Shown here in pieces: positions 33,166 through 43,500 of a stretch of 64,000 nt of DNA. Under the pieces are notes generated by a model. That model made no database searches. It was not told where the DNA came from and worked only from the letters and a program-made list of their open reading frames with translations. This stretch comes from Blastobasis lacticolella (Eukaryota > Arthropoda > Insecta > Lepidoptera > Blastobasidae). The stretch covers positions 3,906,001 to 3,970,000 of the forward strand of contig LR990067.1 in the NCBI GenBank assembly GCA_905147135.1, written 5' to 3'. The stretch's first letter is position 1, and each line of letters opens with the position of its first letter. The position numbers and the translations under genes are program-made.

Positions 33166-33448
33166 AAGCTAGGGAAATAACAAAGTGAATATTAAATTTA
33201 AATAAAAACCTTAAGCTGTGAGTGTTGGAAGAATAACAGAAGCCTGGTTTGCCAGTAATTCCGATCCACTTCCCAACTTTGAACGTTATATCTCCTTCGG
33301 CGATATTTTTTATGTTGATGTTGTCTGCCTTGTTGTAACCGATTTTAACGCACCGAAATTCTTTCTCTACCCAATGCTCACAGTATGTAGGTGTGGAGAC
33401 CATGATGGATGAGAGAAAAACTACGAGAAGTATGACTGTCTTATACAT
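33152..33448 (-). CDS. Possible small secreted protein
   Basis: A 98-residue minus-strand frame begins MYKTVILLVVFLSSIMVS, a clear signal peptide, probably cleaved near TYC-EHW. The mature part is short with few Cys and reads EHWVEKEFRCVKIGYNKADN. Upstream on minus there is a TATA-like ATTTATATT near 33487-33495 and an AGTCATT initiator-like site near 33455-33461, about the right spacing for a TSS just before ATG 33448. The last 25 or so residues look like read-through into AT-rich DNA and abut a LINE terminus at 33165, so the true 3' end may be lost or spliced. Family not recognised. Confidence 0.4.
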   Translation of the reverse strand: MYKTVILLVVFLSSIMVSTPTYCEHWVEKEFRCVKIGYNKADNINIKNIAEGDITFKVGKWIGITGKPGFCYSSNTHSLRFLFKFNIHFVISLAFLYH

Positions 33449-33603
33449 TGTCTACTCAATGACTAGCGCTCAATATCTGCTGTCAATATAAATATTCTTG
33501 TCTTTTGCGATAACCCATGGACCTCAAAGAAAACGTCATTCTACACTGGAGCGAAGTGAAAGAGGCAAGGTATGGCCATTTCTTGAGAATTTATTTTGTT
33601 GTA

Positions 33604-33888
33604 CATAACCTTCGCATTTGGCCGTGTGGTGTCCGGAAGAGTAGAATAGCACCAACCCCTTACACTCGTGGCATGGCATACGTATCGTATAAGGCGACTA
33701 ACGTTTTCGAGGCAAAAGATCTGGGGTCTCCGTAGGCTGGGAAATAGGCAGCAGCGTTTTCCAATGTTATATTTATAACACTGCGATCTCCAACCCGCCT
33801 GCCAAGCGTGGAGATTATGGCAATAACCTCCCCTTTCGTGGGAGATGCCCTTAGTCCTGCAGTGGACTGCTATGGGCTGTGATGTGAA
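33604..33888. repeat. SINE family 2
   Basis: Shared with 35935-36205 (inverted), 53808-54070 and the window end: CCAACCCCTTACACTCGTGG, CCAACCCGCCTGCCAAGCGT, CCTGCAGTGGACTGCTATGG, and a TGATGATG tail in some copies. Confidence 0.65.
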
Positions 33889-33989
33889 CCTACACATTTA
33901 GGGCTTGCAAATATTCAAAAATTTAAATATTCAAATTTTCGAATATTTTTGCTGGTGACATTCGAATATTTGAATATTATTCGAAATAT

Positions 33990-34530
33990 AGTTAAATCTA
34001 GAATCAGGGTATTGACTACGCTGACTCCTTCTGGACCATGACGGCCTCGCAGCAGCATTGCAACGACCACTGCAGGCAGGGAGAGGTCTGGTTCGATTTC
34101 TTGAAGCAGGTCGATTCGCTCACAGAGCCAAGCAGGGCACTCCTCTAGCGTGTGCTGCGCCGAGTCCTGGTCCGAACCACAATGGTGACACTGCGGTGTC
34201 TGCTCCCTCCCTATTCGGTTGAGATATTCACCGAAACAGCCATATCCGGTGAGTATTTGGGTCATGTGGAAAGTCACCCGACCTTTCCTATCCAGCCATG
34301 CTTGAAAACATGGCAAGACGGCTCCAATGAACCGCTGCGCGGTCCATGGAGACGCTCGCTCCAGCGGTTTTTTGCGCGCTTGTGGGCCCTTATTTCTTCG
34401 CTAGTAGCAGTTCCACCTCTTTGGCGATGGATACGGTAGACTCTCGAATCCATTTATATATTTATTATCCTCGTGCGACCCTGATGGCAATGCGTCGCTC
34501 CCGCGGCGGCGAACTTCTTCCTGCACACTG
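33990..34530 (-). mobile_element. R1-like LINE ORF2 C-terminal fragment
   Basis: Minus-strand frame from 34316: FHMTQILTGYGCFGEYLNRI then QCHHCGSDQDSAQHTLEECP (CCHC zinc finger) and a PDLSLPAVVVAML end, as in R1-type ORF2 proteins. Both ends of the element are missing. 33900-33990 is an AATATTCGAA palindromic repeat. Confidence 0.75.
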
Positions 34531-34939
34531 CACCTACCCTACTTCTACCCTGCACCTACCGTTTTTAGGACATTTTATCTTTTTCCCGAGCGACTATTTA
34601 AATGACATCCCTAATGTATGAAAGCTAGTACTGTAGAGAGGTCAACTACCCAACCGAATTAGATGAAAATTGGCCTATAATTTAAAATTGGACCCCAAAC
34701 TACCAAACTGTGAAAATCCCAACAAAATTCATTCCCAGTGACAATCACAGACTGTGATAGTAGTTAGGTTAGAGATGACGGTTAGTACGTGAAGCAAGTT
34801 ATTTTTTTGCTTGTTTGATACTATACTTGTAGAGATGAGCACCTACTCCACTAGAAAAATCTACAAAAATTACTTGATATTGTAATTTGTTTATCACAGA
34901 ATCACATAAACAACAATTATTAAAAAGTGACTAGGATAC

Positions 34940-35901
34940 TCAATTGTTGTCCTCACTCAACTCAAATCCACAACCTCCTACCATATGGAGATAAGCCCAC
35001 CAGGTCGTACGTTGCCATTGAACGACACCGCGCCAATGATTGGCACATTGCCAGCGACTAGTGTACTGCCAGCAACTGGCAACTCTCCAGCCAAAGCCAC
35101 TTCGCCAGTGCCAACCCTATCACACCCTACTCCCAAAGTCAAGTCCACTCCAGTGGATTGAAAGTCAGTTTTAAAGTTTGGTGTGTCAACATAGCCATTT
35201 CTGTCAAAACCAAAAATGCCAGGCAGGCTCCCAGTTAAGCCATAAACTCCAGTAAAGCCAGAATGGCCAGAGATGCCACACAAGGTATTGCCACTTAGGC
35301 CAGAAGTAATAACAGATTGGCTAGCAGGTGCAGATTTGATTACAGTTGCAGATATTCTGGAACTTGTAAAGGATGGAGTTGATAATTCCCCCTGGGAAGG
35401 AAGGAGCGACAATTGAAGATATCGCTCCAGGTGCTAAAGACGCAATGGACGGAGAAACAGCTGGAGCAAGTCCTGATGAAGTAAGAGATGATGAGGACAC
35501 GAATCGAGATGATAAATAAGAAGAAGTAATAGATGGTGATGAGATAAGTCCTGGAAGCATTCCTGAGTTGCTGGATACAGTTGCTATACGATTGGAGACT
35601 ATTCCTGAAGATAAGCTGATAGTCGAGAGCTAGCTGAGACTACCTGTCGAAAACGAGAATAATAGATTATATTAAAATGGTTGTATTCCTTTATTTATTA
35701 TAAAAATATGATAATCGATGTATAATCATATTTTTGTCAATTTCTTCCAATGGGGACCCGGAGACTGGTTGAACTAAAAAGATTGGAAAGTTACTTATTT
35801 GTTTTATTATTTATTTATACATGAAACAAGCTTGACTTAGATCCAGCTTACCTGAAACACAGTGACCTGAAGACAGAATACAAAAGCGGAAAGTTGGCCA
35901 T
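34940..35901 (-). pseudogene. Decayed chorion class A-like gene (A4)
   Basis: The class A core is clear at about 35100-34980 (VALAGELPVAGSTLVAG, VPIIGAVSFNGNVRPGG). The rest is Ser-rich and lies in shifting frames. A likely exon 1 is 35852-35901 (MANFPLLYSVF..., donor CAG|GTAAGC), 50 bases where intact genes have 51. Exon 2 (acceptor near 35647) has a TAG early in the frame used upstream of 35400, a frame change at a GGGGG run near 35390, and another just before the Cys-containing tail (VGGCGF), which is out of frame at 34970. At least three indels make it a pseudogene. It is divergent from the intact B4, as in the other pairs, but this pair is inverted relative to units 1-3. Confidence 0.7.
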
Positions 35902-36511
35902 TCAATATTTTAAATCAATAAACATAATTATATCATCATCACAGCCCATAACAGTCCACTGCAGGACTAAGGGCCTCTCTCGCGAAAGGTGAGGTTATTG
36001 TTATAATCTCCTCGCTTGGCAGATGGATTGGAGATCGCAGTGTTATAAATATAACAATGGAAAACGCTGCTGTCCATTTTCCAGTCTACGAAGACTATAG
36101 ATCTTTTACCACGAAAACATTAGTCGCCTTGTACGACACCCACGAGCGTAAGGGGTTAGTGCTTTTCCTACTCTGCCGGACACACGGAAAGATAGAAGTA
36201 GATATAAACCTCAAAGTGGATGATATTACCAATAATTTCCGATACTATACCTTAAATTTCAAAGAAATTTAGTAACTTAAATATTGCGAAAATAAATTTG
36301 ATTAAAAAATGTTTGTATTATTATAATTACGTAGTGGAAGTCATAATCTTATCTTGTTTTCTACCTACATACATAAATCCTTATCAGCATTACATTCTGT
36401 AATAATATGTCAAGTTAAGTAACTTGTTAATATTTAAAGCCCATGATAAGCCCGATATGTATTAATTCAATTCTATTTGTCTTGTTGACACCCTCAATTT
36501 TATTATTTAAA
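35902..36511. promoter_or_regulatory. Chorion pair promoter interrupted by a SINE
   Basis: The A4-B4 gap is 610 bp, of which 35935-36205 is a family 2 SINE; without it the gap is about 340 bp, close to the other pairs. A TGATAAG GATA motif is at 36444-36450 and a weak TATA-like GATATGTATT at about 36454. No TCACGT is seen near it. Confidence 0.6.
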
Positions 36512-37848
36512 ATGGCTTTCAAACTCATCCTTGTTTGCGCTTCAGCTTTTTTGTTGGAGGTAAATTGAATTATTATTATATAGAATTGTATTATATAGAA
36601 TTGTTGATATAATTCTATATAATTATCCGAATTGTGTAAATACATCTCAGACCATTCCCATTTTTACCCTCGATTACAAAATTATAGGGTTCCCGGTGGC
36701 ATTTTTCGTGGGCATCCAGCGTAAATTGACCCTCCTCAGCATAATGTTATGCCGCTTGCCGCGAACCACAACGCTGGTTTTCAGTGGGCCCCGTAATATC
36801 CCACCGACGCTGCACCGACAATACCCACTTCAAATAAATAAATACCTACTATCCAACCAATAAAATGAATTTATATATCATATAGTTAGAGTTAGTGCCG
36901 TTATTGGTCGTCATCCTCAACAACTCTCCAGTCCCTTGAGTCACCTCAACATTATTGGAAGGATTTTCCACAATCTCCACACTTTGAAGACGGGTTGTAA
37001 CAATAGAACAGAAAATGTTGCTTACCAGTTTATAGTAAACAATCATTTTTCCCTGTAGGTATATATGTTCCCTTCCTAAGCCAAAGACTTCTTATTTATC
37101 GTACTTCAAATCTGCCCATCGTTCTTAATTTACATAACTTTATCTTTTTCAGCTTACGTCATCCCAATGTACTGAATTCAAGGCCGCCAATACCGATTTC
37201 AGGACTGACAACCTATTACCAAGCATATCAACGACATTATCATCATCACCTAGCTACATCTCAGGAAGCAACTTGGCATCTTCAAATGGAGGAGCCTTTA
37301 TCTCTGGGAGGAGCTTAGAATCTTCAAATGGAGGCTTCATATCAGGGAGCAGTTTAGCATCTTCAAATGGAGGCGTCATCTCAGGGGGCAGTTTAGCATC
37401 TTCAAGTAGAGGAGCCCTCATCCCAGGGAACAGTTTATCACCTTCAAACGGAGGCTCCTTTATCGTCCAGAGTTATTCGTCTATCGCCCCAACTGGCATA
37501 TCAGTGTTCTCCGACAAATTAGCTATCGAAGGCCCTCTGGCAGTAACTGGGCAGTTGCCTTTTGCTGCCACAGTGGCTTTAGATGGATCCGTCCCGTCTA
37601 CTGGTCAAGCTATCGCAAACTACTCCTGCGGTGATGGTAACGTTGCTATCGTCAGTGAGTCTGTGAACTTGGGACAAGCTGCTCAATCCAGGTCGAGCTA
37701 TTTGCCAACAAATGCTTACGGGTTGGGTGCCCAATTGACTTCAGGCAACTTGGGTTCTGTGGGTGGATATAGAGTCCAATTAGCTTCAAACAACATGGGT
37801 ATGGGTAACTTGGGTGGATATCGGCGTGTACAATCTGCTATTTATTAG
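36512..37848 (+). CDS. Chorion class B-like protein with SSNGG repeats (B4)
   Basis: Exon 1 36512-36559 (MAFKLILVCASAFLLE, donor GAG|GTAAAT) and exon 2 37153-37848 (acceptor CTTTTTCAG|CTT), 247 residues. The signal peptide probably ends at TSS before QC. Residues 57-117 hold five or so degenerate repeats of SSNGG.ISG.SLA. The class B core is at about 118-182 (FIVQSYSSIAPTGISVFS, IEGPLAVTGQLPF, VALDGSVPSTGQA, YSCGDGNVAIV), closer to silkworm class B than B1-B3. The C-arm is Gly/Asn/Ser-rich with GYR. AATAAA at 37890-37895. The 593-base intron contains a repeat remnant (36690-36845, TTTTCAGTGGGCCCCGTAAT). Its partner A4 is dead, so B4 seems to be expressed alone, if at all. Confidence 0.88.
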
Positions 37849-37899
37849 TATATTTAATTAGTTTAATCATGTATTTATTTGTGTTGTCTAATAAATAAG

Positions 37900-38780
37900 T
37901 GTTGTTTATTCTGTTGTTTGGTTTTTAATATATCCACGACTCCTACGAGTAATGACCCAGGGATGTTGACAACGATGTTGTATACATACGTAAGTTGGTG
38001 TATATTGCCTGCGAGTGTTTTTTCTGATTCTCTGAGTGAATAGGCTGTTCCATGACGGGCATGCTTCATCTTCGGCCGCATCATCACTTACCAACAGGTG
38101 AGATGGCGGTCAAATGCCTGTCTTGTCTAAATATAAAAAAAAACTATATATACTGTTAGACTGGTAGAGAAAGCTACGAAGCTTTAAGTCCACCATTGTA
38201 CATTCCGCTATTGTACATGAAGTTTTAAATAAATAATTTAGAGAATATTGTAGTTGAAGAGGTATATAGGTACGTGTTATATTCATCCATCACTACGGTC
38301 TATTTACGAGATTGAAACACATACTATGTTATATAGGTTGCAAGGTTTTCGTGAGATTTTAGTTTACTTTCACTACACATATCATCGGGTTTGTTACCAT
38401 GGTTAGTATTATTTTTACCTCGTTATTTCGACGCAGTTGCATGCGTCATGGTCACAAGAAATCTGGTGCCGCAGTGTGAAGACGCTCCTAACGCATTATT
38501 GAAGTAAAAATAATACTAACCGTGATAAATACTTTGTATTGCTGGGCGGCTGCTTAACGTAGGACCTGGCATTGTACATACACCAATACCTAGGCCAACC
38601 GTATAATGCGTAATCTTTCTGAAATGCGTCTGACGACGTTAAGGAAATGTTGTCGGACAGAAAACGTCCTTAGGTAACGAGGAGCGTTACAATTTTTCGA
38701 ACCGGCATTTTCAAACTGGCGCGCGTTTGTAAAATCCCTAGTTATGCGGTAAATAAATAATCTTGACCATGATGCGGAAA
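37900..38780. other. Spacer of LINE and Penelope-like remnants
   Basis: 38030-38240 is a LINE 3' end (minus words CACCTGTTGGTAAGTGATGA; then TTTAAGTCCACCATTGTACA and an AAATAAATAA tail). 38395-38530 has inverted ends (GGTTAGTATTATTTTTAC and its complement) around ATTTCGACGCAGTTGCATGC, Penelope-like. No gene seen. Confidence 0.5.
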
Positions 38781-39500
38781 GTCGGTGGCCGAATGGTTAA
38801 GGACGTTGGAGGGAGATGGAGTATATCCAGCTTTGTTTGTGTCTCATAGCGGAAAGGCATTTCACCTGACACATTATATACATTTATTTAAGTATATATT
38901 ATAATTTATTAACACATTATTATTCTTATTATATTAGTTTATTGTATTCACATTATATTTATCGACTGTAGGCAATGATAGACGCACGTACTAGGGGGTA
39001 GCAGTCCGGACCTCACTCCGCGGGACCCGCGGAAGACCAGCGCCGCGGCTTTGGCCGCGGCTCATGCTGAGCGAGGTCCCTTTATCAACTGGGAGGGCCA
39101 CAGCACGGCAATGTCAACTCGACATTTTTATAATGGCAAAAATTTGTTTGTAATTTGATGTGTTGATGTATATGTCTTTTTCCTTTTTTTGTTTATGTTG
39201 TGTTGTGACGTTTCTAGTTATAATAAATGAGTTATTATTATTATAAGGTATCTGACTCGTAAGCGAGAGGTACCGGGTTCGAATCCCGCTGCGGCCATGT
39301 ACCAATGACTCTTTTCTGAGTTATGTACATTAGTTGACTGCTAACCGATACTGTTACGATAAGGGAAAACATCGTTATGTCACTCTTGGCTGTGATCGAG
39401 ACTTGGCAAATCAGAAAATCACAGTAGAGTGACTGCCATCTGATCTCCGTGACCCATTTAACAAGAGAAAATGACGATATTGGATCATGGTTCCACAACC
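38780..39500 (+). repeat. SINE family 1 split by a 441-bp insertion
   Basis: The tRNA-like head is cut after GGCCGAATGGTTAAGG; the rest resumes at 39244. TAAGG at 38798-38802 and 39244-39248 flank the insert 38803-39243, which ends in a TTATTATTATTA tail, so it is a non-LTR or SINE insert of unknown family with a GC-rich middle. Confidence 0.65.
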
Positions 39501-39579
39501 AATAAAAAAAATGGCGGCGTGACCCATCGCTGTTGTGGGGTGTACTAATTTACTCCTGTCACGGATCGAGCCCGTAGTT

Positions 39580-39942
39580 ATTTATCATAATATTTCATGC
39601 AACTGAGGCCCATTTTTATAAATACACAAACAACATAAATACAAAATAAACTGATACAAAATACAGACAAAGATAAAACCTATACCCACATACAAATTAT
39701 TATAAATTGTAAACTAATATATTATACTTTATTGATATCCTAAAACCTAACTGGCACTTAATGTCGTTCGGCGGCACCGGAAATTCTGGATCGCCCACGG
39801 AATCGCCTGTACACCACACCCTTCGGCCAGTAACCTTCCCTCATGAAGAAATCCAAATCTAAGGTGGGAACCAACGCCACGAACGAGTTGAATGTACGTT
39901 CATGGCTTGATTCCAAGCTGGACCCTCACGAGGTACTTCTCG
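39580..39942 (-). mobile_element. ORF1-only retroelement, copy 3 (3' end)
   Basis: Matches 15740-16110: the GCAACTGAGGCCCA terminus, 3' UTR, and the C-terminal coding end (CCGGAAATTCTGGATCGCCC). It is truncated at about 39942. Confidence 0.65.
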
Positions 39943-40566
39943 TACACCTGCCGTTTCGGAGATGGAGGTGGGGTATTGGTTGCAAACAATTCCATCCCCT
40001 TACACAGAAACCCTAACTGAGTGCATTAGCTGAACACTAACGAAAGAAAGAGGAAAGAAAAGACATTTATTACACCGAGCAAACCACGACCCAATAAAAG
40101 ATACATAATTGACAAAAGATAGATAACAATAATAAAAAACATTTTAAACAATACGTAGCCTCCCATGCCACTGTCGGTGCCGCGGCGGCAAATATAAATG
40201 ATACTCAGCATTTGCTGTGAGGCGCAAGAAGAGACACATAGCGCTGATATTCTGTGGGCCCAACGGATGCTCTTACGAAGGGAGAAAACATCTTGAGGAA
40301 AGCTACACATTCAGGCGACCGAATGTGAAACTATAATCCGATTACTCTGATAACAGTAGGCGTATTCACAATGATTCGAAACCGTTTCCGAACGATTCGA
40401 CGCAAAATTCGTAAGCGGCGTAAGAAAACTGTTATTCAGAATCCCGATAGATTCCACGGAAACTCTACTCTCTATAACATATGAAAATTTTATCAAAATA
40501 AACTGACCACATTTTCCTAAGAACTTTTGCGGGGTCCTTTGTCGATTCCTATTGAAAGACAAGCAG

Positions 40567-43500
40567 ATGCAGTTAAAATCTAGTACAGTAGAAACTTATG
40601 AGTCTAAATTGCAATCGCAATCGAGTAATGTAAAATTGCCTAAAATCGAAATTCCTAAGTTTTCCGGTAACTATTCTGAGTGGCCGAGTTTTCGAGATTT
40701 GTTTCTGTCTCTAGTTCACAAAGAGAGCACCATTGATAATGTGCAGAAGCTTCACTATCTTAAAGGTTGTGTTACCGGTGAAGCAGAGCAATTATTGCGG
40801 CACATTTCATGCACTGGGGATAATTATAAATTATGTTGGGATCAATTAGAGGGTCGTTACAATAATAAAAGGTTCCAAGCTAATTGTATTCTTAAAAGGT
40901 TGACTAATCAAAAGGTTATACAATCTGAATCATCCACTGCAGTTAAGCAGTTATTAGATACAACCAAAGAATGTTTGAACGCATTAAAAAACTTAGGTAT
41001 CGATACTAGTACTTGGGATACTATTATAATCTTTTTAATAAGCCAAAAGTTAGACTCTGAATCACGTAAGCAGTGGGAACAAAAAGTTTGTGAGTCATCT
41101 CAGAGTTTGCCTACTTTTAAAAAATTTCAAGAGTTTTTAGAGACTCGTTTCAGGTCAATTGAGTTTTTAGATACAAAGGCACAGAGAAACGACAAACCTA
41201 ATTACAGCCATGTTTCCACTACTCAACAGCCTACATGTTTATATTGCTCTGATAGTCACAAATTGGCAAACTGTAAAAAGTTCGCAAAAGATGATGTTGA
41301 TTTGAGGCGTAATTTTGTCCAGACTCACAGATTATGTTTTAATTGTTTAGCTCCTAACCATTCCGTTTATCAATGCAACCAGTCCACTAGATGTCATATT
41401 TGCAAGAAAAAGCATCATAGTTTGCTTCATACCAAACTTCCCAATAATTCAGCTAATGGTTCAACCCGAGCTAATCAAACGACAGACGGCAGAGTGGTTG
41501 CCACCGTTGTTGGTGAAAAGCCAACTCAGCAGTCGTTGCAGGATCAAGGTCAGGGTTCAAATGGTCCAATTGTTTCTTGTTCATCAAGTAATTGCAGCCA
41601 AGTTTTATTAGCTACGGCTTTAGTAAAAGTTAATTCAAACAAGAACAACACTCTTGTAGTTTTAAAGGCCTTGTTGGATCAAGGTTCTCAAGCCTCATTT
41701 GTGACTGAAGAAGCAGTTCAGATGTTAGGTCTCAGGAAAATACCGGAAACAAGTCTCTTATCAGGTTTAGGCGGTGATCAGAGTTCGCATTTAAGATCGA
41801 AATCCTCTGTAGTTCTAAAGATTCAATCTCGTCTAGATCCAAGCTTTATTGTGACAGTTAAAGCTCATGTTTTAAAGAGACTTACCACATTTTTACCAAG
41901 TAAAAAGGTGTCAGTTCAGGTACTGCCTACATCACTCACGTCTATAACTCTAGCAGATCCCTCATTTCACATGCCGAATAAGATAGATCTGCTTTTGGGT
42001 GCGGAAGTGTATAGCCAGATCTTGTTGGAAGGGGTACTCAAGGGTCTGTCGGGTTCTATTATTGCACAACATACTAGACTCGGTTGGATCCTCTCTGGCA
42101 AAATAGATGATAATTTTGCACCAACGAATCAGGACAGAGTGACTTCCAATAGCATAGTCAGTATGCATTTAACTCATCTCAATGAGAATGAGCTTTTAAA
42201 GAAATTTTGGGAATTGGAGTCAGATCATTCTCTTACAATTAAGAGACATTACTCAAAGGAGGAAGAGAAATGTGAAAAGTTGTTCGCACAAACAACTTCA
42301 AGAGATGATTCTGGCCGATTCGTTGTCAAATTACCATTCAAGTCGGAAAACCCGTCTTGTAAGTTTGGCAATTCTAAACAAATTGCTCACAACCGGTTTC
42401 TTTGGTTAGAGAAACGTTTGTTAAAAAATCTTGAACTAAAGAGTGAATATTCCAAGGTGCTTAATGAGTATCTTAGTTTGGGACACATGGAAAAGGTAAC
42501 TCCAATGGACATCTATAAGCCAGGAGCAGTTTATCTGCCTCATCATGCAGTCGTCCGCCAAAATAGGACTACAACCAAAGTTCGTGTAGTCTTCGATGCC
42601 TCAGCTAAGGGCACAAACGGCATTTCACTAAACGATAACTTAATGGTTGGTCCAACTCTTCAGCCAGAATTACGGCACTTAATAATGCGGTGGCGATGTT
42701 ATCCAATTTCACTTGTCGCAGACATTGTAAAAATGTACCGACAAGTGAAAGTAGCGGAGGAAGATATAGATTTTCAGCGCATCCTCTGGCGTGAAAATCC
42801 AAGTGCTGAAATAGAGCATTTTAGACTATTAACAGTCACATTTGGAACTTCCTCTGCCCCATATTTGGCTGTACGCGCTCTACAAGAATTGGCTCATCAA
42901 GAAGGACATAACTTTCCATTAGCAGCAGATAGAGTCCTTCGTGATTTTTATATGGACGATCTAATGACCGGCTGTTACTCCGTAGAAGAGGGTGTCCAAG
43001 TTTATACTCAAATTGTACAATTGCTCAATGGAGGAGGCTTTCCTCTTCAGAAGTTTGCGAGTAACAGTAAAGAATTACTTTACCAACTCCAATTGGAAAG
43101 TAACAACTCTAAAGAGGTTAGAGAAATTAAGATCGACGAAGTGATGAAAATATTAGTACTTACATGGAATCGAGAAACAGATTACTTTCAATGCGTAGTT
43201 AAACTTTCTACTGTGGACAAGCTCGTAACAAAAAGGAAAGTTATATCGGATATAGCACGTCTCTTTGATCCTTTAGGCTGGATAGCACCTGTTGTCACTA
43301 AAGCTAAGATTTTTATACAGCAACTATGGTTGTCTGGTATTGGATGGGACAGCGGGTTGCCGAGTCAACTGCTTAAAGATTGGACTCTATTTAGAACCGA
43401 TTTAACAGTGCTTGAGGCTGTAACTGTTCCACGTTGGATCAAATCGTGCAGGGATGACAGATGTTTCGAACTGCATGGATTCTCAGACGCGTCAAATGCA

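Noticed and set aside
34152..34621. Plus-strand frames over the R1-like fragment
   Set aside because: Antisense to a recognisable R1-type zinc finger frame.
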